Source: Lycium barbarum (taxonomy: Eukaryota; Streptophyta; Magnoliopsida; Solanales; Solanaceae). Taken from it: a stretch of DNA of 64,000 nucleotides. Position numbers and translations under genes: made by a program. The notes beneath the pieces are model-generated. The model worked only from the letters and a program-made list of their open reading frames with translations. It was not told where the DNA came from and ran no database searches. The DNA lies in the NCBI RefSeq assembly GCF_019175385.1, contig NC_083342.1:122388376-122452375 (forward strand), read 5' to 3'. Shown piece after piece: positions 35,901-47,137 of the stretch. The first letter of the stretch is position 1. The number at the start of each line of letters is the position of its first letter.

Positions 35901-38900
35901 GAATATGGTTTACTTTGGCATCCCTAAGATTAACTTGCTCTAAATGAATCTCTTACTTTATCTTTGTTAGACTTCTATATTTTCAGTTTGAGTTATTGTT
36001 TAATTTGAAAATGATGTACAGTATGCTCAGCTGCACGAGTTAATTTTGGTACTAGGAAAATAGAGATACTTACAATCATAAGATATCCTTGGTAACCTTT
36101 GTAGATTGTTCTTCCAAGATTATTACGCAAGATATTTAAGTTATTTATATAGTAGTAAGTTCAATAATCGAAGCATCCCCGTTAAAATTTTATTTTCTTC
36201 TTTATACTATTTGAAATATACACATTTAAAGAAATCAATCTCTTTATAGAAGAAAAATGGATTATTGTCTATTGATTTTTTATTTTTTTGTAATTTTACG
36301 ATTTGAAAGACTTTTTATAACCAATCAAGTCTTTAAAACCCTTTTGGCAATAACTGGTAAGTTTTAATTGTAACAATTGATATTATAATTATAAATAAGC
36401 AATCACATGTTTGGGTAGAAATGTTGAAATTAAGTTGAACTTATCTTCTATTATTATACTTCAAATAGTTTCTCAAGTAATTGTGCAGTTACTAACATGT
36501 TAGTAAATTGATGTGTTTACTAAAACAAATACTAAATTTTGCAGCATTTGTCGATCTTTCCAGAGATTGTTGCATTCAAATGTAGTTAGATATACTATGG
36601 TAAATTTTTATTCTTAACGGTTAGATTATGTTTTATTTTAATACTATATTCTACATGAATCATATGCATGTATTTTGAATCAAATTTAGTACTTTGATTG
36701 TGTTGTATTTAATGGTGACTATGTATGTTAATATTTTACTTTTCAAATATATGTAAGATAATTTGGATTTCGAATTGAAGTTGGCTAACTTTCCTTCTGT
36801 TCCTTTTTTTAGAAATGTCATTTCCTCCTTACATGAATATCAAAAAAGGAGGAATCAAATCATATAATAAGAAATCTTAATTCAAATCACTTAAAAGGCA
36901 AATGGAATAATATGCAAGCTCTTGATCAGAATATGGTTTACTTTGGCATGCCTAAAGATTAACTTTGCTCTAAAGGAATCTCTTACTTTATCTTAGTTAG
37001 ACTTCTATATTTTCAGTTTAATTTATTATTTAATTTGAAAATATTGTACAGTATGCTCAACTCCACGAGTTAATTTTGGCATTAGGAAAATAGATGTGCT
37101 TACAATCATAAGGTATCCTTGGTAACCTATGTAAATTGTTCTTCTAAGATTATTACGTGAGATATTTAAGTTATTTAAATAGTAGTAACTTCAATAATCA
37201 AAGTCTTCCCGTTAAAATTTTATTTTCTTCTTTATACTATTTGAAATATACACATATAAAGAAATCGATCTCTTTATAGTAGCAAAATGGATTGTTGTCT
37301 ACTGATTAAAAAATTGTAATTTTACTATTTGAAAGACTTTTTATATCCAATCAAGTCTTTAAAGCCTCTTTGGAGATAACTGGTAAGTTTTAAGTGTGAC
37401 AATTGATATTATAATTATAAATAAGCAATCACGTGCTTGGATAGAAATGTTGAAATTGTGTCGAACTTATCTTCTATTATTGTGCTTCAAATACTTTCTC
37501 AGGCAATTGTGCAGTTACTAACATGTTAGTAAATTGATGTGTTTGGTAAAACAAAGATTAAATTTTGTAGCATTTGTCGGTCTTTCCAGAGATTGTTGCA
37601 TTCGAAGGTAGTCAGATGTACTATGGTAAATTTTTATTCTTAATGGTTAGATTATGTTTTATTTTAATACTACACTCTACATGAATCATATGCATGTATT
37701 TTGAATCAAATTTAATACTTTGATTGTGTTGTATTTAATGATGACTATGTATGTTAATATTTTACTTTTCAAATATATGTAAGAGAATATGGATTTTGAA
37801 TCGAAGTTGGCTAAATTTCCTTTTGTTCCCTTTTTTTTTTTAAAGTAATGTCATTTCCTCCTTGCATGAATATCAAAAAAAGGAGGAATCAAATCGTATA
37901 ATAAGAAATCTTAATACAAATCACTTAAAAGGAAAAAGGAATAATATGCAAGCTCTTGATCAGAATATGGTTTACTTTGGCATCCCTAAGATTAACTTGC
38001 TCTAAATGAATCTCTTACTTTATCTTTGTTAGACTTCTATATTTTCAGTTTGAGTTATTGTTTAATTTGAAAATGATGTACAGTATGCTCAGCTGCACGA
38101 GTTAATTTTGGTACTAGGAAAATAGAGGTACTTAAAATCATAAGATATCCTTGGTAACCTTTGTAGATTGTTCTTCCAAGATTATTACGCAAGATATTTA
38201 AGTTATTTATATAGTAGTAAGTTCAATAATCGAAGCATCCCCGTTAAAATTTTATTTTCTTCTTTATACTATTTGAAATATACACATTTAAAGAAATCAA
38301 TCTCTTTATAGAAGAAAAATGGATTATTGTCTATTGATTTTTTTTTTTTTTGTAATTTTACGATTTGAAAGACTTTTTATAACCAATCAAGTCTTTAAAA
38401 CCCTTTTGGCAATAACTGGTAAGTTTTAATTGTAACAATTGATATTATAATTATAAATAAGCAATCACATGTTTGGGTAGAAATGTTGAAATTAAGTTGA
38501 ACTTATCTTCTATTATTATACTTCAAATAGTTTCTCAAGTAATTGTGCAGTTACTAACATGTTAGTAAATTGATGTGTTTACTAAAACAAATACTAAATT
38601 TTGCAGCATTTGTCGATCTTTCCAGAGATTGTTGCATTCAAATGTAGTTAGATATACTATGGTAAATTTTTATTCTTAACGGTTAGATTATGTTTTATTT
38701 TAATACTATATTCTACATGAATCATATGCATGTATTTTGAATCAAATTTAGTACTTTGATTGTGTTGTATTTAATGGTGACTATGTATGTTAATATTTTA
38801 CTTTTCAAATATATGTAAGATAATTTGGATTTCGAATTGAAGTTGGCTAACTTTCCTTCTGTTCCTTTTTTTAGAAATGTCATTTCCTCCTTACATGAAT

Positions 38901-41109
38901 ATCAAAAAAGGAGGAATCAAATCATATAATAAGAAATCTTAATTCAAATCACTTAAAAGGCAAATGGAATAATATGCAAGCTCTTGATCAGAATATGGTT
39001 TACTTTGGCATGCCTAAAGATTAACTTTGCTCTAAAGGAATCTCTTACTTTATCTTAGTTAGACTTCTATATTTTCAGTTTAATTTATTATTTAATTTGA
39101 AAATATTGTACAGTATGCTCAACTCCACGAGTTAATTTTGGCATTAGGAAAATAGATGTGCTTACAATCATAAGGTATGCTTGGTAACCTATGTAAATTG
39201 TTCTTCTAAGATTATTACGTGAGATATTTAAGTTATTTATATAGTAGTAACTTCAATAATCAAAGTCTTCCCGTTAAAATTTTATTTTCTTCTTTATACT
39301 ATTTGAAATATACACATATAAAGAAATCGATCTCTTTATAGTAGCAAAATGGATTGTTGTCTACTGATTAAAAAAATTGTAATTTTACTATTTGAAAGAC
39401 TTTTTATATCCAATCAAGTCTTTAAAGCCTCTTTGGAGATAACTGGTAAGTTTTAAGTGTGACAATTGATATTATAATTATAAATAAGCAATCACGTGCT
39501 TGGATAGAAATGTTGAAATTGTGTCGAACTTATCTTCTATTATTGTGCTTCAAATACTTTCTCAGGCAATTGTGCAGTTACTAACATGTTAGTAAATTGA
39601 TGTGTTTGGTAAAACAAAGATTAAATTTTGTAGCATTTGTCGGTCTTTCCAGAGATTGTTGCATTCGAAGGTAGTCAGATGTACTATGGTAAATTTTTAT
39701 TCTTAATGGTTAGATTATGTTTTATTTTAATACTACACTCTACATGAATCATATGCATGTATTTTGAATCAAATTTAATACTTTGATTGTGTTGTATTTA
39801 ATGATGACTATGTATGTTAATATTTTACTTTTCAAATATATGTAAGAGAATATGGATTTTGAATCGAAGTTGGCTAAATTTCCTTTTGTTCCCTTTTTTT
39901 TTTAAAGTAATGTCATTTCCTCCTTGCATGAATATCAAAAAAAGGAGGAATCAAATCGTATAATAAGAAATCTTAATACAAATCACTTAAAAGGAAAAAG
40001 GAATAATATGCAAGCTCTTGATCAGAATATGGTTTACTTTGGCATCCCTAAGATTAACTTGCTCTAAATGAATCTCTTACTTTATCTTTGTTAGACTTCT
40101 ATATTTTCAGTTTGAGTTATTGTTTAATTTGAAAATGATGTACAGTATGCTCAGCTGCACGAGTTAATTTTGGTACTAGGAAAATAGAGGTACTTACAAT
40201 CATAAGATATCCTTGGTAACCTTTGTAGATTGTTCTTCCAAGATTATTACGCAAGATATTTAAGTTATTTATATAGTAGTAAGTTCAATAATCGAAGCAT
40301 CCCCGTTAAAATTTTATTTTCTTCTTTATACTATTTGAAATATACACATTTAAAGAAATCAATCTCTTTATAGAAGAAAAATGGATTATTGTCTATTGAT
40401 TTTTTTTTTTTTTTTTTTGTAATTTTACGATTTGAAAGACTTTTTATAACCAATCAAGTCTTTAAAACCCTTTTGGCAATAACTGGTAAGTTTTAATTGT
40501 AACAATTGATATTATAATTATAAATAAGCAATCACATGTTTGGGTAGAAATGTTGAAATTAAGTTGAACTTATCTTCTATTATTATACTTCAAATAGTTT
40601 CTCAAGCAATTGTGCAGTTACTAACATGTTAGTAAATTGATGTGTTTACTAAAACAAATACTAAATTTTGCAGCATTTGTCGATCTTTCCAGAGATTGTT
40701 GCATTCAAAGGTAGTTAGATATACTATGGTAAATTTTTATTCTTAACGGTTAGATTATGTTTTATTTTAATACTATATTCTACATGAATCATATGCATGT
40801 ATTTTGAATCAAATTTAGTACTTTGATTGTGTTGTATTTAATGGTGACTATGTATGTTAATATTTTACTTTTCAAATATATGTAAGATAATTTGGATTTC
40901 GAATTGAAGTTGGCTAACTTTCCTTCTGTTCCTTTTTTTAGAAATGTCATTTCCTCCTTACATGAATATCAAAAAAAGGAGGAATCAAATCATATAATAA
41001 GAAATCTTAATTCAAATCACTTAAAAGGTAAATGGAATAATATGCAAGCTCTTGATCAGAATATGGTTTACTTTGGCATGCCTAAAGATTAACTTTGCTC
41101 TAAAGGAAT
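33000..41109 (+). repeat. Higher-order tandem repeat: 4 x 2.06 kb A-B dimers (units 5-12)
   Basis: Eight units alternate between two types. Type A starts at 33000, 35066, 37127 and 39189, and has TTCTAAGATTATTACGTGAG, GCCTCTTTGGAGATAAC and CACGTGCTTGG. Type B starts at 34031, 36097, 38159 and 40221, and has TTCCAAGATTATTACGCAAG, CCCTTTTGGCAATAAC and CACATGTTTGGG plus a long T run. Same-type units are 2061-2066 bp apart and differ only at scattered positions by eye, whereas A and B differ much more from each other. The last B unit breaks off about 140 bp early, after CTCTAAAGGAATT, and abuts unrelated sequence. No insertions interrupt this part. No gene is supported. Confidence 0.93.
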
Positions 41110-41134
41110 TGTTTTAACGTGACATCGGTTCTAA

Positions 41135-41394
41135 TACTCCCTTGTCCCAAAATAAATGTCACCTTAGCAAAAAAAAATTTGTTCCCAAATAAGTGTCACC
41201 TTAGAAATTCAAGACAAAAATAGGCATGTATTTTCAATTATGCCCTTAACATTAAAGAAGTAGCCCTCTTCAATATTGCTCATTTCTCTAAAAACATAAA
41301 TAAAGGTGGTTTAGTAAAATCCACATTGTTTTTGTTTATTTCTTAATAGGCGTTATTTTGGCTAAGGTGACACTTATTTGGGATGGAGGGAGTA
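41135..41394. mobile_element. Stowaway-like MITE
   Basis: 260 bp from TACTCCCTTGTCCCAAAATA to the inverse, TTTGGGATGGAGGGAGTA, with TA at both outer ends. Both arms contain the AAGTGTCACCTTAG motif. It lies just outside the right end of the tandem array. Confidence 0.85.
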
Positions 41395-42919
41395 CCAATT
41401 ATTAATGAGCTAGTACTACGAACAATTTTTGTGGCCCCCTGAACCGAGGGCGCCTAATGAGGACGGGTTAAATAGGATTGACAGCCTTTTAGTTTGACAA
41501 GCTTCTAAAAATGAGGAGCACATGTTATCTTATATGAATCCCACACCCGAATGGGGGAGAAAATAAAGAAATTTAAAAAGCATAGCTCAAGTTTGTTAGG
41601 ATATACCATTAACCATGCCTTTAGATATAGTATTTTCTTATGGAATAATTGTTTATTTATTTATTCAATTCAATAAAATGTTACATTAAATAGATCATTT
41701 TGTCATATATGTGCCCTCAACTTATATAGTAGATGAGAATGGTGTAGTTCTAACTTCTCGTGCTAGTGCGTTTTGAATGCATTGAACATGACCAAGTAGA
41801 GATAGGTGTTTTAGATTGATTGGCAAAAACATATTTTTTTAACTATTAAATGTACTTATATTCCTAATCTTGATATAACTATTATGAGTTGCATATATTA
41901 ATTGTCATTTTGATTTATTAAAAGGTGAGATCCTGAGATGGGTCAATATGCATGGCAGATTGGATGATAATAGTATATATTGGTGAAATAATAAGTTATT
42001 TGATGGAATCCATGTCTCGGTATAGAGATTGATGATACACCTTTTTGAGAAGCTTATAAGTTTTCATGTGTAAACCCGGCTGGTGGATTTATGAATCCGA
42101 CACATGAAATAAGTTAAGCAGTGCTCTAAAGGAAATTAATCATTGAATTAAATTCATCAGTAATTTAATTTATTGATTAGTGTATGTAATCTTAACATGG
42201 AGAATTATATAAGTGTTTAATGAGGAATTTCTAAACATAAATGGAGAAGTGCAATTACGAATTTCTAGTGGAATGATTTGCAATTTATTATGGTAAGAAT
42301 AATTCAAATCAGATTTTTGAATTATTTCTATAATAGGGAGCTTCAGTAATTAATTTCGTGGTCCTTGTTGTGCCCATATTTAACTAGGACTCAGAATCCC
42401 GTTTCTTGGTGGAAAGGAAGAAAAATGTTTTTTGGCAACAATTTTTTTTTATTGCATAGACTTTTCTCAACGGCTGTTATTGTAACAACGTGCAACAACT
42501 TTTTTTTTTTTGTTGCCTAGTACTTTTTGCAACATCAATATTACGACAACAAAATTAAATTCTTTGGCAACAAAAAGGTTCATTTGCCAACAATAAAACT
42601 AAGTTGTTGCCAAATATTAAATTTTTTGTGCAATTTCTATACTTCCTTGCTGTGAGAGAAAGATATTCTATGATTTGGAAACCATAACTCCACTTTAAAA
42701 TACATAAATGTCCTTACCTTTTTATTTAGACATTAAAGTTCCTTTTCTAGAGATTACTTGAATCATTTTAAAATTAATTTTATCAAAATTTTATGATAAA
42801 TGTACACTATACGCATTTCTATTCTGTCGTCCAAGATACCAGACAACAATCACCACACTCACCTATTAATACCCACCCATCCACCCGTTTAAGTGTATGT
42901 GAATATCAGAAGGAAGAAA
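41395..42919. other. Intergenic upstream of the WAT1-like gene
   Basis: No gene seen. Bases 42424-42635 repeat GGCAACA/TGTTGCC about eight times in both orientations between T-rich runs, and probably belong to a worn inverted-repeat element. The last 80 bp before 42920 are CA-rich, as in many plant 5' leaders (CACCACACTCACC). No clear TATA box was picked. Confidence 0.5.
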
Positions 42920-44201
42920 ATGGGGAACGAATTATTGGTTTTTCTAGTGATGGTGATTGTGCAGTTAGCGTTTGCTGGAATGATAATAATATCAAAGCTA
43001 GTTATGGATGGTGGCATGGATGCTTTTGTTCAATCAGCTTATAGGCCTATTTTTGCCACCATCTCCATTGCTCCCTTTGCTTACTTCTTGGAGAGGTATT
43101 CTTCCCACTTACAACTTCAAAGTTTCTTATAATTTTTATTAGTACATTACTTTACCACTAATATATAAGCCTAAGTTGAAGAACATGACCCTAAATAGGA
43201 AGTATGAAGGTTGAGGATTAGGGTAGAAGTATAGTAGGTAGCCAAGTGTTATTGTACTTTTATGTGGGCGAGGCAGGAGGTTAATTTTCTCTTCTCATCT
43301 TCGCCTTATTTAGTAGTATTAGTTAGTATGCATGTAGTATTTTATTCTTCACTTTTTACCGCTAATACTTGTTGCTTCATTTGCTTTGTTTATATTGCTA
43401 TTTTACTGTCGTTATTTTGCTTTGATTATACTTCTTTTGAGCCGATGGTTCACCGAAAACAGTCTCTCTACCCCCACAAAGATACGAATAAGGTCTGTGT
43501 ACATTTTACCTCCCCAGATCACATTTATAAAATTACACTGGGTATATGTTGTTGTAATAGTTGAGGAACAGGTGTGTTTCTTCCATTTAATTGAGGGTAC
43601 TTTAATCATTTGATAGAATTGAATCAATTCTATTGGCTGAGTAAGGAATTTACTGTGACTGCTTCATAAATTTTTTATTTTTATGTTGCTTTGACAGTTG
43701 CACCCTTTCCATGGGACATCTTCCGCATGCCAAGTTATTGCCAACTTCACTGTTCATTAATAAAGATGGGGCTTATGTTAGAGCCAAAAGTAACTCTTTT
43801 AATTGAATCATATCATTTTCTACTACTTCGCAGTCCGCATAATTGAAGATCATATAGTACTGTTATTTATACTACACCAAGTGGCAGGTTATTTGCAGAT
43901 AATCGGGCGCACTGCAATGCGTTTGGTTCTCTGCAAAAGAATCGGCCACTTGGTGTAAGTATAAACAACAAAACTATATTAATCTTCTTATGCGGATTGC
44001 GGAGTATTAGGAAATGATTGGTTTATCTCAAAGAGTTACTATTTGCTTGGATGCTCCATTGAGCGTGCATATTTATATTTTCTGTTAATTTTATTTCATG
44101 GCTAGTAGTAACTCTAAATTAAATGAGCTCCCGATACTAACGTTATGCAAGGAAGTACACAAATTATAACCAGGTGGATCACCATCATTGTCTCTTAATT
44201 C

Positions 44202-44246
<45 letters not shown>

Positions 44247-47137
44247 TAATCTATTTATTTCCTCATCATGACAGGAAAACTAGACCCAAGTTGACACGCT
44301 CTATTCTTTTCCAGATATTTTTGTGTTCTATTTTCGGGTAAGCATTTTCGTTTATGTTGCAAAACATATCTATACAAGTAAACCTTTTCATTATGGTCTT
44401 GTTAGTTCTTATAGTTTTTGGATTTTTACAGCAGTAGAGCTATACACTATAATAATATTTGACGTTTAAATAGTATTTGGCTGTTATAGATAATAAAAAA
44501 TTGTATAAGAAATTTTTTATTTTTATTTTTTATGTTATAAAAGATAACAAAATTACTTAAAATCAAAAAAGATATTCATTAATATTTCAGCAATTGTAAA
44601 TTAAGAAATCTAATACATCATTAATAAATTTTGACTCTTGCAAGATTGAATATTAATATGTGCATATCTTCAATGAAATTATTTTTAAATAATAGAAGTA
44701 TGTACTGTAATAGAAGTATGTACTGATTTAATATTCTTTGTATGAAAACAACAAAAGTTGAAAATAGAAAATTAAATTCATTTAATATTTGAGTAAGATT
44801 GTTATAGAAGGGTAATTTCACATAGAATAAACCGTTATAATGATGGGTGTTGCAATTATAGGTAAAATGTAACATGATTCCATAAAAACATCATTGTTAT
44901 AATAATTAATAAATGCTATTATAAAGGGTGGTTCTTATAGAGCGATCAGACTTATAGTCTGTTTGGCCAATCTTCTAAAAATAGCTTATTTTAAAAAGTA
45001 TTTTTTTTAAAAGTACTTTTCAAAAAATATTTTTGGCTAAAAGCAGTTTATGTTTGGCCAATTAATTTAAAAAGTATTTTTGAGCAGCAATTAGTGTTTG
45101 ACCAAACTTTTAAAAAGTGTTTCTATGTGTATTTTTCTCAAAGTACTTTTCAAAAAAATGCTTTTGGGCAAAAACTATTTTTTTAGCTTTTGGAAAATTG
45201 CTTCTGTTATCCCCAAAAGCACTTATTTTCTCCCAAAAGTTTGGCCAAACATCTCACTTTTTTTAAAATAAGCACTAATTGAAAAAAATGAATACTTTTG
45301 GGGGAAAAATAAGCTTGGCCAAACAGGCTATTATTTGAGATCGAATCGCCAATTTTTACTTATTTAACTTATTTGGGATCTTGCCTTAATTATTGTTGTA
45401 GTTATACTTTCTATTATAACTTGTTTTAACTTTTTTTTTCTTGTTACCACGAAATATGCAGGATAACAGCGAACCAAAACATATATTTCATTGGGATAAA
45501 GAATTCAACTCCAACAATTGTTTCTGCCATTGATAATCTAATCCCAGCTTTCACTTTTATCATAGCCGTACCCTTGGGGTAATTAATTTCTCCCAACTTA
45601 AGTACGGTCCAAAAGTAAAAAAATCAAACTGGAACAGCATTAATAAATAGCTGTGAGTAATTTTAATTTGTGGCTGCAGGGTTGAAAAATTGGGGTTGAG
45701 AAGTATAGCAGGACAAGCCAAGTTTTTGGGGACAGTAATATGTGTTGGAGGTGCCATGTTACTGTCATTATATCATGGCAAAGTTGTTATTGGTCAATTG
45801 GGATATCACTGGAAGTATGCAGAAAGTATAGGGGAAGATGTCAATTCTGCCCATTCCAACTTCTTTTTAGGACCCTTTTTACTTATATTGTCCAGTCTTA
45901 CTTATGCCATTTGGTTAATCATTCAGGTAATACTACGCCCAATTTTCTTATTGTTGAAGAGAAACATGCAAGTTACTCATTTTAATCTCAACAGTTACAA
46001 CATATATCTTGCATTTATTGATTTGGTGCATACATTGAGTGCGAATAATTTTTTACTAATTCTTATGTCAACGTTTTTTTTTTTGGGATTAATTAGGCAA
46101 AGGTAAACGAGAAGTATGCAGCTCCGTATACATCCACAATGTTGATGTGCCTCATGGCAAGTGTGGAGTGCGTCATCATTGGCATTTGCGTCGTCCCTAA
46201 AGTTTCTGAATGGGCTTTAAATCCCATTAGAGCTATCTCAGTTATCTATAATGTACGACTCTTTCACCTTGCTATAATTTTAAGTTCAAACAAGTTTATA
46301 ATTCTTTCGTAAGATTTTTATATCTTGTAAGTATTTTATATTATTAATTATTGTGATTTCTAGTATTTTTTATGAAGTTTCCAATTATGCAAATTTAATT
46401 TCAAAATTTTTAAAGATTTTGTATCCGAAATTACAATCAAAATTGACACATAAATTGGGATATAGAGAGTAATGTGTCAACGTGTTAAAATAGGTAACTT
46501 GTCTATTTTCAAATTACCTATGTACCCCACTATTCTCCTCTCTTTAATACTCTCATATTTTTCCATCACTTTTTCCTTCGTTTAACTACAGAAAGATGAC
46601 CAAAAAGTATATATACTTAGTATTGATTTGTTTATGATGATAAGTTTTATTGATGTTGACTACAGGGAGCTGTGGCTACGTCATTTACATATTTCTTGAG
46701 CTCGTGGTGCATTGAGAAAAAAGGTCCTTTATATGTCTCGATGTTCAACCCATTGCTGTTAGTTATTTCGGCATTTCTCAGTTGGACTTTGCTTCGTGAA
46801 AAATTATACCTCGGAGTGTAAGCATTTCATATTCCAAGCTAATTAGAGTATAATTTCTTAGTTAACCATTTCGCATTTCTTTGACCATTTTAATGAGATT
46901 CATTTATTTGTTGGGAATGTTTGTTGATGATATATTAGAGTTGTAGGGTCAATCATAGTAGTGGCTGGGCTTTACGGCTTTTTATGGGGCAAAAAGATGG
47001 AGGCAAGTGCAGAGGACATTGATGTAAATAAAGAAAAAGTGCAGTCCAGTAAAATCGATTTGGAATTGCAATTACCCAATTCTAATGGTCTCCCACTCGA
47101 GCCGAAGCAGATATCATCAGAAGCCAAAGCAAGCTGA
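42920..47137 (+). CDS. WAT1-related protein (nodulin MtN21/EamA transporter)
   Basis: Predicted integral membrane transporter of the plant drug/metabolite type. Family members carry auxin, amino acids or other small molecules across the plasma membrane or tonoplast; the substrate here is unknown. Seven exons join without frame breaks: 42920-43095, 44275-44337, 45462-45578, 45680-45926, 46097-46252, 46666-46817, 46939-47137, giving 369 aa. All introns have GT...AG ends. The start is the ATG in AAAATGGGGAACG. Family hallmarks are Q-LAFAGM near the N-terminus, YRPIFATISIAPFAYFLER (end of exon 1), QNIYFIGIKNSTPT and IPAFTF (exon 3), GQAKFLGTVICVGGAM (exon 4), [12 protein letters not shown] (exon 5), SWCIEKKGPLYVSMFNPL (exon 6) and GLYGFLWGK (exon 7), covering two EamA repeats with about ten membrane segments. 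The hydrophilic tail is 23 residues longer than that of the paralogue at 55887-58150. Intron 1 holds a large hairpin and a 42 nt T run. Confidence 0.93.
43783..44046 (+). repeat. Long near-continuous hairpin in intron 1
   Basis: Bases about 43783-43912 pair with about 43919-44046. Examples: AGTAACTCTTTT (43789) with AAGAGTTACT (44031), GCAGTCCGCAT (43830) with ATGCGGATTGC (43990), and CTACACCAAGTGGC (43872) with GCCACTTGGTGTA (43945). The inner part also pairs (TTTGCAGATAA with TCTCTGCAAA), leaving only a tiny loop near 43915. It could be a foldback MITE or a young MIRNA-like locus. Confidence 0.8.
44204..44245 (+). repeat. Poly-T run, 42 nt, next to a splice acceptor
   Basis: Forty-two consecutive T end 26 nt before the ACAG acceptor of exon 2 (44271-44274) of the WAT1-like gene. 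Confidence 0.9.
44955..45330. mobile_element. MITE in intron 2 of the WAT1-like gene
   Basis: The left end TAGTCTGTTTGGCCAATCTT and the right end AAGCTTGGCCAAACAGGCTA are inverted repeats. The interior is rich in AAAAGTACTTTT and GGCCAAA motifs in both orientations. About 376 bp, non-coding. The target duplication is ambiguous. Confidence 0.75.

Noticed and set aside
11570..41109. CRISPR-like or coding tandem array
   Set aside because: The repeat unit is about 1 kb, the DNA is plant, and there are no spacers. Most frames in the units are short and interrupted.
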